A DNA stretch of 64,000 nt from Kosakonia cowanii JCM 10956 = DSM 18146 (lineage in GTDB: Bacteria > Pseudomonadota > Gammaproteobacteria > Enterobacterales > Enterobacteriaceae), in the NCBI RefSeq assembly GCF_001975225.1, contig NZ_CP019445.1:3720001-3784000 (forward strand). The letters are read 5' to 3'. The translations under genes were made by a program, and so were the position numbers. Below are positions 57,801 to 64,000 of the stretch, piece by piece. The notes beneath the pieces are model-generated. The model saw nothing but the letters and a program-made list of their open reading frames with translations. It made no database searches and was not told where the DNA came from. Position 1 is the first letter of the stretch, and each line of letters opens with the position of its first letter.

Positions 57801-60287
57801 CTCCATCGCTTTTAGCGGCTCCTGCCGGGGCATGCTGACGGGCAGTGCGGTCGGGTCAAACTCACCCTGTACTTGCCAGCTCGCCTCCAGAGCGTTTGGC
57901 GGCTGATTTGCGCCCTCTTGCTGCTCGTTCGTACTTTCCTGCGGCATACCGGGCAACTGCAAAATCGCGCTGCGCCCGCCTCTGTCCGCCACCATCAGCG
58001 CGCCGCTGGAACTGTTATGCAACCGCTCTAATGGCCCGAGGTCGGGGGGCAGCGTCACCGGTTGCCAGCGCGCATCCGGGCGGCTCCCGGGGGATGCGCG
58101 CCACTCCGCTTCCGGCATCGTCCATAGCCTGCCCTGTGAGTCGAGAACATAGAGGTTACGCTTCTGATCGGTGGTGATATCGGTAAGGGTGTTGCCCTCG
58201 CCGTTCGCAGGCAGCGTCGCCCGGGTGTGCGGCAGCCAGTTGGCGATCCCCGCTTTCGTCAGGGTCTGCATCATCTTATGCGCCTGCCGGGTTCCGGCCT
58301 GCGTGCGGTGATATTGCAGGGTGTTGGTTTCGCTGATCGCCGCACAGTGCTCGCCATCCAGCGGCGCAATGGCACGCGCTTTATTATGCTCATCGAACCC
58401 CGGCAGCGGCAGCTCGACGCTCAGGCTGGCCTTTAACTGCCGCAGGGCGAAACGGTGGTGCGCACCGTCAATCTTGTCGCTCTTCTGGCTTATCTTAACG
58501 CGCGAAGGCAGCCCGTCACGGATCACCCAGCCGCTGCCATCCTGCGCCCGCTTGATGCTATCCGCCTTCTCCTGGCTTGCCTCCCAGCGCCCGGCGTTTT
58601 TATCCCACGCATAGAGTTTGCCTTCATGCACCAGCAGTTGCCCGGCGCGGCCAAGGTCGATGCTCTCATAGGCTAAGGGGCGCGGCTGGAGTAAACCGTC
58701 GTGATGATCCAGCACCAGGCTCTCGCTAAGATTCCAGCGCGCCGCAAACTGCCCTTGCGCATTGCGCGCGCAGAGGTGTTTCTGGTCAGCACCGCTTTTC
58801 ACCACCGCCATCAGCCCTCCCTCCTGATGGGAGAGCAGGCTGCTGAACATCACCCCTGCGCCCAGTTGCTCCAACAGCGCCGCCTGCTTCATATCAGGCT
58901 GCATAACAATCTCGCTGTCCTCCTGCCCTTGCGGTAATGCCGCGCGCCAGAGCACCCCTTCGCTGTCCAGCGCATAGAGATTATCGTTATGCAGCGCAAC
59001 GCCGGTAGCGTGAAAAGCCTGCTTGTCGCCTTCCGCGTTCCCGGTTTTGAGGGTGATTTTCTGCTGTTGCTCCTTTTTAGCAGTGAGGGTGTTGAGCAAC
59101 ATTACCGACTGTTCAGCGGTTTTCTCATCGCTGAGGAGCAGCAGTGCAGAACCCTGCGCGCTGACGCAGTAGGCAGTGATTTTGCCAATTTTTGCCGACT
59201 TTTCGCCGCTGGAGAGATTATGCAGAGTCTTCTTATCGTAAATGGCATACAGCATGCCGTCAGGCTGCTTGCTTAACTTGCTATAGCTTTTCTCTTCATC
59301 TTTATCGATCTGCTCCCAGCGCATGGCGGCTTCGTTTAGCCGGTAAAGCCGCCCGTTGTGCTCGCGCAGTTGCTCTGAAACAGCCTCACCTGCCGGGCTA
59401 CCGCCTGCTTCATCACCGCCGGTGATTTTGCGGTCGTGGCGAAAGATGCCGGTCATCAGCGCCTGGGTCGCCTCATCCGGTAGCGCTGCAAGCCGCTGCT
59501 GAGGGGTTTGATGCTGCCAGCCGGGCACCGGACGGCTGCTGGTCAGGCCGATAAACGCCACCGGCGATCCTTGTAGCGTAAAGAGCCTGCCGCCGGGATC
59601 CTGCAGGAGATGCTGGCAATTATCGTCACTGGCCTGGTGCGCCAGCCAGCGATGCTGTGGTCGGGCGAGGGTTTCGTTGAGCAGCGCGGTAAGAGGCTCC
59701 GACGCGCTGTCGAGGACGCTTAAGCTGCCGTTATCCGCAAGCGCAAGCCGGGCAAACTGCGGTTGCAGGCCGCCTCGCCGCGTGGCCGCGCTTTCTTCCC
59801 CCGCGCGGTAGGCCCGCTGTTGCTGGGTATTGCGCTGGCTCTCTTGCAGCGCGGCGTAGCGCTCCTCTTCAATGGGGGAAAGCAGATGGCGGCGGCGGGA
59901 CGGCCGGGATTGCGGCTCGCGCATCGGGCGTAACGGCGGTTCGTCGGGCGCGGCTTCACTGTGGCGCCTGCTCGCTGCCACCGGTGCGCTGTTGTTAACA
60001 TCCGGCGGGCAGGTGCTGTTCGACGCGCCGGGTATGGGTTGGGGGTGGCGCGTTTCCCGCAGGCGGTGGAGGCTCTGGCGCAGGTTTCCCATACGCTGGC
60101 GGGCTTCGGCTGCCTGCTGGCGCAGGGTCGGCGCGGCCTGGCTGGCCACCTCCTGATCCAGCGAGCCGCCCGCGGTCTGCTGCGGGCGGCGGGAAAACTG
60201 ACGTAACGGAATAGCGTTACCGGTGCTGGCGTGCGACACAGATTGCGCCGCACGCAGGCTTCCCAGAAAAGGGAGGTGAATAGCCAT
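54894..60287 (-). CDS. dspE: DspE, AvrE-family type III effector
   Basis: Very large effector of 1,797 residues (Erwinia amylovora DspE has about 1,838). AvrE-family proteins are delivered into plant cells, bind PP2A regulators and form water/solute channels that soak the apoplast. The N-terminal 150 residues are disordered and basic, as expected for secretion and chaperone binding. A beta-propeller-like region spans roughly 160-820 and a long helical part follows. WxxxE matches occur at W518-E522 (WNLSE) and W722-E726 (WTMPE). The ATG at 60287 has GAGG upstream. I see no hrp box in front of the gene. Confidence 0.92.
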   Translation of the reverse strand: MAIHLPFLGSLRAAQSVSHASTGNAIPLRQFSRRPQQTAGGSLDQEVASQAAPTLRQQAAEARQRMGNLRQSLHRLRETRHPQPIPGASNSTCPPDVNNSAPVAASRRHSEAAPDEPPLRPMREPQSRPSRRRHLLSPIEEERYAALQESQRNTQQQRAYRAGEESAATRRGGLQPQFARLALADNGSLSVLDSASEPLTALLNETLARPQHRWLAHQASDDNCQHLLQDPGGRLFTLQGSPVAFIGLTSSRPVPGWQHQTPQQRLAALPDEATQALMTGIFRHDRKITGGDEAGGSPAGEAVSEQLREHNGRLYRLNEAAMRWEQIDKDEEKSYSKLSKQPDGMLYAIYDKKTLHNLSSGEKSAKIGKITAYCVSAQGSALLLLSDEKTAEQSVMLLNTLTAKKEQQQKITLKTGNAEGDKQAFHATGVALHNDNLYALDSEGVLWRAALPQGQEDSEIVMQPDMKQAALLEQLGAGVMFSSLLSHQEGGLMAVVKSGADQKHLCARNAQGQFAARWNLSESLVLDHHDGLLQPRPLAYESIDLGRAGQLLVHEGKLYAWDKNAGRWEASQEKADSIKRAQDGSGWVIRDGLPSRVKISQKSDKIDGAHHRFALRQLKASLSVELPLPGFDEHNKARAIAPLDGEHCAAISETNTLQYHRTQAGTRQAHKMMQTLTKAGIANWLPHTRATLPANGEGNTLTDITTDQKRNLYVLDSQGRLWTMPEAEWRASPGSRPDARWQPVTLPPDLGPLERLHNSSSGALMVADRGGRSAILQLPGMPQESTNEQQEGANQPPNALEASWQVQGEFDPTALPVSMPRQEPLKAMERLDEASKSVNIRGMTLKYETSIAGMTGRDGNHVNSRLRDRLGAHLINTRLTTPRPLKTAWYATRHNWQGRDGLRPLYAQQAQLYQRLKTLQAAPGATAQESLAARLAALDTRHFDRQFIGHLQNLIDTVADSVQHHGTLLGQHMGALRGDGREKEEFSPSRIKAATQALNPYSDDENLLKRLDAVYRRYPLREGSSTPVSHLQAHGVVARHQKAQPPMGRMRDPHDEMGLVKSRLILDGLMMSALHEVVDQMADCNANPQASPAQVAAIKERVRFLRDEEYGENLVQKATSQGFLNNSQLEACYDAIKSFINALSKPHHGLNMTTRTVLKTPDQQQMAAQLLNTLKALEPGENFAFGRNYGGMVTLSVIPGGEVIGIPGVRGNLDRAYSASFSRNDGGINVTFSRNGGGTGTVFGAVGWNPLSQLAESSNKEPGGNRSIAPSVRLGGLVAIAMQRQLQNSVSFTLSEAELQPFIAQLTGGELNPGELLEKGVSHKVKQGTTLNFNVDATAMAMAGGALRFPVGGGDGKKNRATVRAGGMAQLGANILNAQRERSTAHGATGSTLGRSDNRLRMFNTASAGIGLNGGVGITARPASNLRIPLFGVNSTTIQASIDNRTKHSMSIDIARAEPVHPRQLEKLIEQAGSNFDDPQTNKLLQEIKDADKPPEKAKSELSAGLNALQKASLSARKAHAGTLRPLSKTERNTLETLNKEDGAAKTKEKSDTFSTFMQDEPQATANKLDKLLTHLLALTPANNGQYGVINSARALDLQRQAHGLHCHQLNSAEYQSTYNNLRKVDSNNLMHVVHSLFASELPESAAEAISRFMEEKPLLKEAIRELQKNRNTQAVVTLELHDERRYALQQMWLRHETQPEEVAALLRDRHCLRVKSIAFSETDSKQEGISIPLFVAGSSSAASVSVTRNLGKINFNYGANQLSPLAFTLEGEIAHASQALVDALTNAEIQEKRGRL

Positions 60288-60309
60288 GATGATCCTCGCT
60301 CAAATACGG

Positions 60310-60328
60310 CCCCGGCGATCGCCCGGGG
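60310..60328 (-). other. GC-rich hairpin between hrpT and dspE
   Basis: CCCCGG (60310-60315) and CCGGGG (60323-60328) flank a 7-nt loop in the short gap ahead of dspE. It would form in a hrpT-dspE transcript; with no T-run it is unlikely to stop transcription. It could protect or process the message, or temper read-through into dspE. Confidence 0.35.
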
Positions 60329-60349
60329 TCTGAGACTGCCGAAACGGGG

Positions 60350-60535
60350 TTAGTTATCGACCGCTATCTGCGTGTAGTCGTTCGGGCCATTACGCAGTTG
60401 CGGTTGCCACCAGATGGTGAGCTTATGCAGATCGGACGACGGGCGGCAGCTTACGTCGTTACACCCGGCCTGTGGCCGCGCGCAGGCGCTCAGCATAAGC
60501 GCGGCGGCGGCAAGTAAGATCATTCGCAGTAACAT
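60350..60535 (-). CDS. hrpT: HrpT, T3SS outer membrane lipoprotein
   Basis: The 61-residue lipoprotein has a signal ending in the lipobox LSAC (C18). HrpT helps the secretin HrcC reach and assemble in the outer membrane. The C-terminal part (LHKLTIWWQPQLRNGPNDYTQ) is typical of HrpT in Erwinia and Pantoea. It follows hrcC on the same strand with a 19-nt gap. In Erwinia hrpV comes next; here dspE does. Confidence 0.88.
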   Translation of the reverse strand: MLLRMILLAAAALMLSACARPQAGCNDVSCRPSSDLHKLTIWWQPQLRNGPNDYTQIAVDN

Positions 60536-60554
60536 GCTTTTTCCTTATCACTCA

Positions 60555-62600
60555 TCAGAAGTTTTTTGCCGGTGCGCCGCCAGATGCCGAGAGCAGCGAA
60601 GCGCGCGACGGGCGTGCCGGAGCATTGCTGTCAAAGGCGACAAACACCTCCGCCGATCCTCCCGGCGGCAGTTCCCCGCGCGGCCAGACCGCCACCGCCA
60701 GCGTGCGATCGCTGCGGCAGACACTCTCATCAAACCGCTGCGTCTGACGGGTGTTATTGGTGATCACCCCAACGGTTATCTGCACGCTGCTGTTGCCATA
60801 CCACTGATGGCGGCGGAAATCGCTCTGGAACGCGCCCGGAATACGGCATAAGGCCGATAGCGTCTGGCCGGTGCCGCCGCTGGTCATCCCCGTCGGCACA
60901 CGGTTCAGCGCCAGGTCGCGCATCGCGCCTTCCACCATCCCGCGAATGTCGGTGTATTTATGCCGATTGCTCACCTCATCCATCGCGCTATTAAGCTGTT
61001 CGCGCGACTCGGCAGCGATATAGCGCGAGGGATCGACCTGGTCGCCAATCAAATGCGGCGTAATAATAAACAGCCGCTCACGCTGGGAGGTTTCGTAGCG
61101 CGTGGAGGTAAAGAGCTTGCCAATCAGCGGAATGCTGCCGAGGATCGGGATGCGTCGCTCGCGATCGCCCGTCTCTTTGGAGTGGAACCCGCCCAGTACC
61201 AGTGAGCGGCGCGCTTCCACCAGCGCCTGGGTGCTGACCGCTGCGTTATGGGTGCCTTGTGCGTCGCCATCGTCATCTTTGTTGAGCTTGCCATCTTCCA
61301 CATCAACAATGAGCTGGATAGCCGATTTTTGTGAGGTGCTGATGGCGCGTGGCGTCACCCGCAGGCTGGTCCCGGCGGTAACAGACTGAATATCTGCCAC
61401 CCGCTCGCCAATGGCGCGAATAAAGGCGGTGTCGCTGAAATCAATCACCGCAGGCTGATTCTCCAGCGTCAGAATGGTTGGGTTGGCGATAATCGTTGCC
61501 GTCCCTTCCCCCTCCATCGCTTCGATACTGGCAAAGAAGCGCTGGAAATCGGTGACAAACAGCGTGCTGGCACCGGAGAGCATATTGGCGCCGCTGGCGA
61601 CACTGCCGAACTGACCGCCCAGGCTGCTGGAGAAGCGCTTCAGCGCGCTGCGGTCGATATCGACAATCACCGCATCGATCTCAATCAGCTTTTGCGGGAC
61701 GTCAATAGAGTTAATTAACGCCTGGTAAGAGCCGCGGGTTTTCGGATCGTCTCGCACCAGCAGCAGGTTGTTACGCACATCCGCCGACACTTTCCCCGCC
61801 AGCTTGCTGACCGGCGCTTTTTTACGCCCGGAGACCGGCATATTGCGATTAATCAGCTCATTTAAAATCGTTTGCGACTGTTCACGGGATACCTGCTCAT
61901 CATCCCCCTGGCCTGATGAGGTGCCACCGGCAGAGGCGTTGCTGGCCTGGCCCAGCAGTTCATTGAGAATGGTGGCTACCCCCGGCACCAGCAGCTCCTG
62001 ATCGCGATAGCGAATAGTGCGATCCGCCACGGCCGCATAGCGCAGCGGGAATGCCATCATATCTTTACTCTCCTCGGCTTGCGGTTTGCTCTCCGATTTA
62101 CGGGCAAATTCAGTTATCTGGTGTACATACTCCGGCGGCCCGGTCACCAGCACCACGCCCTCATCCGGCAGTTCGCCCCAGCCGAAGCGTGGCTCCAGCA
62201 GGCCAACGCCGCGCAGCGCCTCTTTCAGATCCGGCGCCGCTTCCGGAGAAATCTCAATACGCTGGGAGGTTTGCGCGGCCTGTGGGCTGACGTAGAGCGT
62301 GTTGTTGTAGACAAACCACTGAAAGCGATACTCAAGCGCCAGGCGATTAAGAAACGCTTCCGGGCTCTCTGCGCGCAGTTTACCGGTGACATTGCTGTCG
62401 CCCAGCGTGCCAAGATTGATCTCGACACCAAAGCTGGTGGCAAAATCTTCAAGAATAATGCTAAGCGGGGTGTTATCTGCCGAATAGGCATACGCACCGT
62501 TTTTCCACTCATCCGGCACACGGGCATTGGTGATGCCCATACTCAGCACCAGCAGGGTAATGGCCGCCAGCAGGCGGCCCGGAAAAGAAAACGTAAACAC
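60555..62600 (-). CDS. hrcC: HrcC, T3SS outer membrane secretin (SctC)
   Basis: HrcC forms the secretin channel in the outer membrane. The 681-residue protein has a signal peptide (LLAAITLLVLSMGITNARV) and N0/N1 domains from about residue 30 (YAYSADNTPLSIILEDFA). The secretin core includes LVEARRSLVLGGFHSKETGDRERRIPILGSIPLIG, with the conserved VPILGDIPIIG-like loop. The start is GTG at 62600 with AAGGAG six bases upstream. hrpF precedes it by 24 nt and hrpT follows. Confidence 0.95.
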   Translation of the reverse strand: MFTFSFPGRLLAAITLLVLSMGITNARVPDEWKNGAYAYSADNTPLSIILEDFATSFGVEINLGTLGDSNVTGKLRAESPEAFLNRLALEYRFQWFVYNNTLYVSPQAAQTSQRIEISPEAAPDLKEALRGVGLLEPRFGWGELPDEGVVLVTGPPEYVHQITEFARKSESKPQAEESKDMMAFPLRYAAVADRTIRYRDQELLVPGVATILNELLGQASNASAGGTSSGQGDDEQVSREQSQTILNELINRNMPVSGRKKAPVSKLAGKVSADVRNNLLLVRDDPKTRGSYQALINSIDVPQKLIEIDAVIVDIDRSALKRFSSSLGGQFGSVASGANMLSGASTLFVTDFQRFFASIEAMEGEGTATIIANPTILTLENQPAVIDFSDTAFIRAIGERVADIQSVTAGTSLRVTPRAISTSQKSAIQLIVDVEDGKLNKDDDGDAQGTHNAAVSTQALVEARRSLVLGGFHSKETGDRERRIPILGSIPLIGKLFTSTRYETSQRERLFIITPHLIGDQVDPSRYIAAESREQLNSAMDEVSNRHKYTDIRGMVEGAMRDLALNRVPTGMTSGGTGQTLSALCRIPGAFQSDFRRHQWYGNSSVQITVGVITNNTRQTQRFDESVCRSDRTLAVAVWPRGELPPGGSAEVFVAFDSNAPARPSRASLLSASGGAPAKNF

Positions 62601-62624
62601 GCCTGACTCCTTGCTGACAGGGGC

Positions 62625-62852
62625 TTAGTTAATAGCGTCGATAATCGCTTTACGGATACCAAACTTAAACTGGGTATATTGCGAACTTGCCCAGCTGGCG
62701 TTGGACATATCCTGCAGCCGGTTCTGGAAAGCATACATATCCGCAAGACTGAAGGATTCGCCCGAGATATCGCGGGCAAACTGATAGGCTTCATGATGTT
62801 TGCGGGCGGAGTTGGAAGATAACTGACGCTGGAACAGATCGTTTGAACTCAT
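62625..62852 (-). CDS. hrpF: HrpF, small T3SS protein
   Basis: The 75-residue helical protein resembles HrpF of Erwinia and Pseudomonas (FQRQLSSNSARKHHEAYQFARD, then SFSLADMYAFQ and FGIRKAIIDAIN), a small secreted or needle-related T3SS component needed for secretion. The ATG at 62852 is eight bases after GAGGAG; a GTG at 62861 would add three residues. It is the first gene after the hrp box at 62884 and 24 nt before hrcC. Confidence 0.85.
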   Translation of the reverse strand: MSSNDLFQRQLSSNSARKHHEAYQFARDISGESFSLADMYAFQNRLQDMSNASWASSQYTQFKFGIRKAIIDAIN

Positions 62853-62873
62853 GATGTTCACTCCTCTTGTTAG

Positions 62874-62893
62874 GCACCACTTTTAAGTGGTGC
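62874..62893. repeat. Perfect inverted repeat overlapping the hrpF promoter
   Basis: GCACCACTT-TT-AAGTGGTGC is a 9-bp palindromic repeat that contains the CCAC block of the hrp box. It also lies between the hrpE stop and hrpF. It may be a hairpin at the end of the upstream transcript, or an operator; no T-run follows it. Confidence 0.6.
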
Positions 62894-62911
62894 GGCAAGC
62901 GAAGCAGTTCC
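62884..62911 (-). promoter_or_regulatory. hrp box (HrpL-dependent promoter) of the hrpF-hrcC operon
   Basis: On the minus strand GGAACT (62911-62906), 15 bases, and CCACTTA (62890-62884) fit GGAACC-N15/16-CCACNNA with one mismatch in the -35 block. It is about 32 bp before hrpF, giving HrpL control of hrpF, hrcC, hrpT, dspE and dspF. P. syringae also starts an operon at hrpF with its own hrp box. Confidence 0.8.
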
Positions 62912-62928
62912 ACACATTTTGCTTTTTT

Positions 62929-63525
62929 TTATGCCTCCTCTTCTGCAGGCGCGGGCGCGAGCTGCTGGCGCAGCGTTTGCCAGTCAACCATTAGCTCGCC
63001 CGCGTCGGTGATAAGCCGCAAATGATCTGGCGCAAGCATCGGGTCGGCGCACAGTGTCCAGCTCAGCTGCGGCTGCGCGGCGAGCCAGCCGTGGATCTCC
63101 TGCTCCTGCAGGCTTGCGCAATAGAGCGTCGCCTGCTGCTGACGTGGATGGTGACGCAACAGCTGTTTGAGCAGCGCATGAAAACGGCGCTCATCATCCA
63201 CCTCATCAAGCAGGTGTTGCAGCGCCTCGTTGACAATCTTCCCGGCAAGCACCACCAGTTGCGCCTCTTCGGCTGCGCGCTGTTGCTGCCAGTCAGTAAG
63301 AAGTGTCTGCGCCTGCTGCCAGAACGCGGCTTCCCATTCGCGCTGGCAGGCCTCCCTTTCAGCTTGCGCCTCGGCGCGTGCCTGTTCGCGGATCGTCTGC
63401 GCATCTTTATGAGCTAACTCAATAATGGCAGCCGCTTCAAGCCCGAGCGCAATCTCCTCGCGGCGTAGCAAATTACCTGCTGGCGCGCTACCGTCCGGCA
63501 GGCGCAGGCTTTTAAGTTTCCACAT
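62929..63525 (-). CDS. hrpE: HrpE, T3SS ATPase-associated stator protein (SctL)
   Basis: The 198-residue SctL/FliH-like protein binds the ATPase HrcN and links it to the sorting platform. The N-terminal half is a charged coiled coil with alanine-rich heptads (IREQARAEAQAEREACQREWEA), and the C-terminal half is a globular domain (ERRFHALLKQLLRHHP onward). ATG 63525 (MWKLKSLRLPDG) overlaps hrpD by 14 nt. Confidence 0.88.
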   Translation of the reverse strand: MWKLKSLRLPDGSAPAGNLLRREEIALGLEAAAIIELAHKDAQTIREQARAEAQAEREACQREWEAAFWQQAQTLLTDWQQQRAAEEAQLVVLAGKIVNEALQHLLDEVDDERRFHALLKQLLRHHPRQQQATLYCASLQEQEIHGWLAAQPQLSWTLCADPMLAPDHLRLITDAGELMVDWQTLRQQLAPAPAEEEA

Positions 63526-64000
63526 CGCGCGTCGCTTCCGAATGTTGTTGCACCTGCCAGAGCGCCGCTTCCCATAAAGGACGCAGACGATGGAGAGGCA
63601 GTGAGAGCGCCGGTTCCACAGGCGCATCGCTTGCAGGAAAGAGCAGCCGCAGGCGCGGCCAGATGGCCGGGAATAACGCTTGCAGCAGGCAGAGGCTGTC
63701 GGCGCTGCCGCCGGCGGTGAACAGCCCGGCGGGCAGCCAGCACTCGGTGCGCATCCCTTTCGCCACACGCCGTAACCAGATCTTTAACTCAGCGGGTAGC
63801 GGCATGCCCCCGGCACAAATTTCTGCCACCAAAACCAGCAGTTGCGCGCGCTGCTCGCAGCTTAAGTCGCCGATCGCCAGCACCATCGGCTCTGGTTCCA
63901 CCAGTTCGCCCTGTATCCCCAGCGTGCGCTGCCAGCACGCGGCATGCTGGCGCAGATAGTGCCTCTGCAAAGGGGCAGATAAGCGGGCCAGCGGCTGGGT
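63512..64000 (-). CDS. hrpD: HrpD, T3SS accessory protein (SctK-like), partial
   Basis: The reading frame stays open to the right edge (TQPLARLSAPLQRHY at the edge), so the N-terminus is missing. The 162 visible residues include the CEQRAQLLVLVAEICAGG and PLPAELKIWLRRVAKGM regions, consistent with HrpD of Erwinia, an SctK-like sorting-platform protein. Identification relies mainly on position upstream of hrpE in the canonical hrp order; the sequence family is weakly conserved. hrcJ, hrpB and hrpA should follow outside the window. Confidence 0.75.
   Translation of the reverse strand, partial: TQPLARLSAPLQRHYLRQHAACWQRTLGIQGELVEPEPMVLAIGDLSCEQRAQLLVLVAEICAGGMPLPAELKIWLRRVAKGMRTECWLPAGLFTAGGSADSLCLLQALFPAIWPRLRLLFPASDAPVEPALSLPLHRLRPLWEAALWQVQQHSEATRDVET

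Noticed and set aside
62543..62794. Open frame of 83 codons overlapping hrpF and hrcC, considered as hrpG
   Set aside because: It runs in another frame across both genes, with no HrpG-like features and no ribosome site; HrpG is also larger.

Overview
The window comes from a member of the Enterobacteriaceae. Gene order and protein lengths follow the Escherichia coli rssB to ychF segment almost gene for gene. The hrp-type type III secretion cluster and the AvrE/DspE effector suggest a plant-associated genus of the Kosakonia/Enterobacter kind; that is inference, as no rRNA or other species marker is present.

Positions 1-4220 hold rssB (cut by the window edge), rssA, ychJ, purU and a tRNA-Tyr locus. 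That locus has two tRNA-Tyr genes, one lacking a base at its 3' end, a decayed third copy, and two copies of a structured repeat bracketed by tRNA T-arm halves. Positions 4220-15423 hold the respiratory nitrate unit: narK-narGHJI on the minus strand and narXL on the plus strand, with perfect FNR sites and NarL heptamers at the control points. Positions 15424-22800 hold ychO, a PEBP-family gene, ychN, a chemoreceptor, a DUF1883-like gene and chaCBA. The PEBP, chemoreceptor and DUF1883-like genes are additions relative to E. coli. Positions 22835-36200 hold kdsA, sirB1, sirB2, prmC, prfA and hemA (minus), lolB, ispE, prs and dauA (plus), a MerR/TipAS regulator and ychH (minus), and pth and ychF (plus).

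Downstream of ychF is a small AT-rich accessory island bounded by a 76-bp direct repeat that includes the ychF terminator (36209-36284 and 40851-40926, three mismatches). It holds a frameshifted tyrosine-integrase remnant and four decayed Rhs/polymorphic-toxin tails. Each tail lies just upstream of an intact candidate immunity gene, two of them SUKH-like, so the island reads as a graveyard of toxins with surviving immunities.

From 41021 to the right edge lies the hrp T3SS. hrpL, hrpX and hrpY (minus) encode the ECF sigma factor and the two-component system; a sigma-54 promoter precedes hrpL. A HrpL-type promoter starts the plus-strand operon hrpJ-hrcV-hrpQ-hrcN-hrpO-hrpP-hrcQRSTU. On the minus strand, hrpD-hrpE are followed by hrpF-hrcC-hrpT-dspE-dspF, with a second HrpL-type box before hrpF. 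hrpG and hrpV, found with hrcC and hrpT in Erwinia and Pseudomonas syringae, are absent from their expected places, and dspEF occupies the end of the hrcC operon. hrpS, hrpA, hrpB and hrcJ are not in the window and probably lie beyond 64000. The apparent cascade is HrpX/HrpY and HrpS to sigma-54, then hrpL, then the hrp boxes, then apparatus and DspE.
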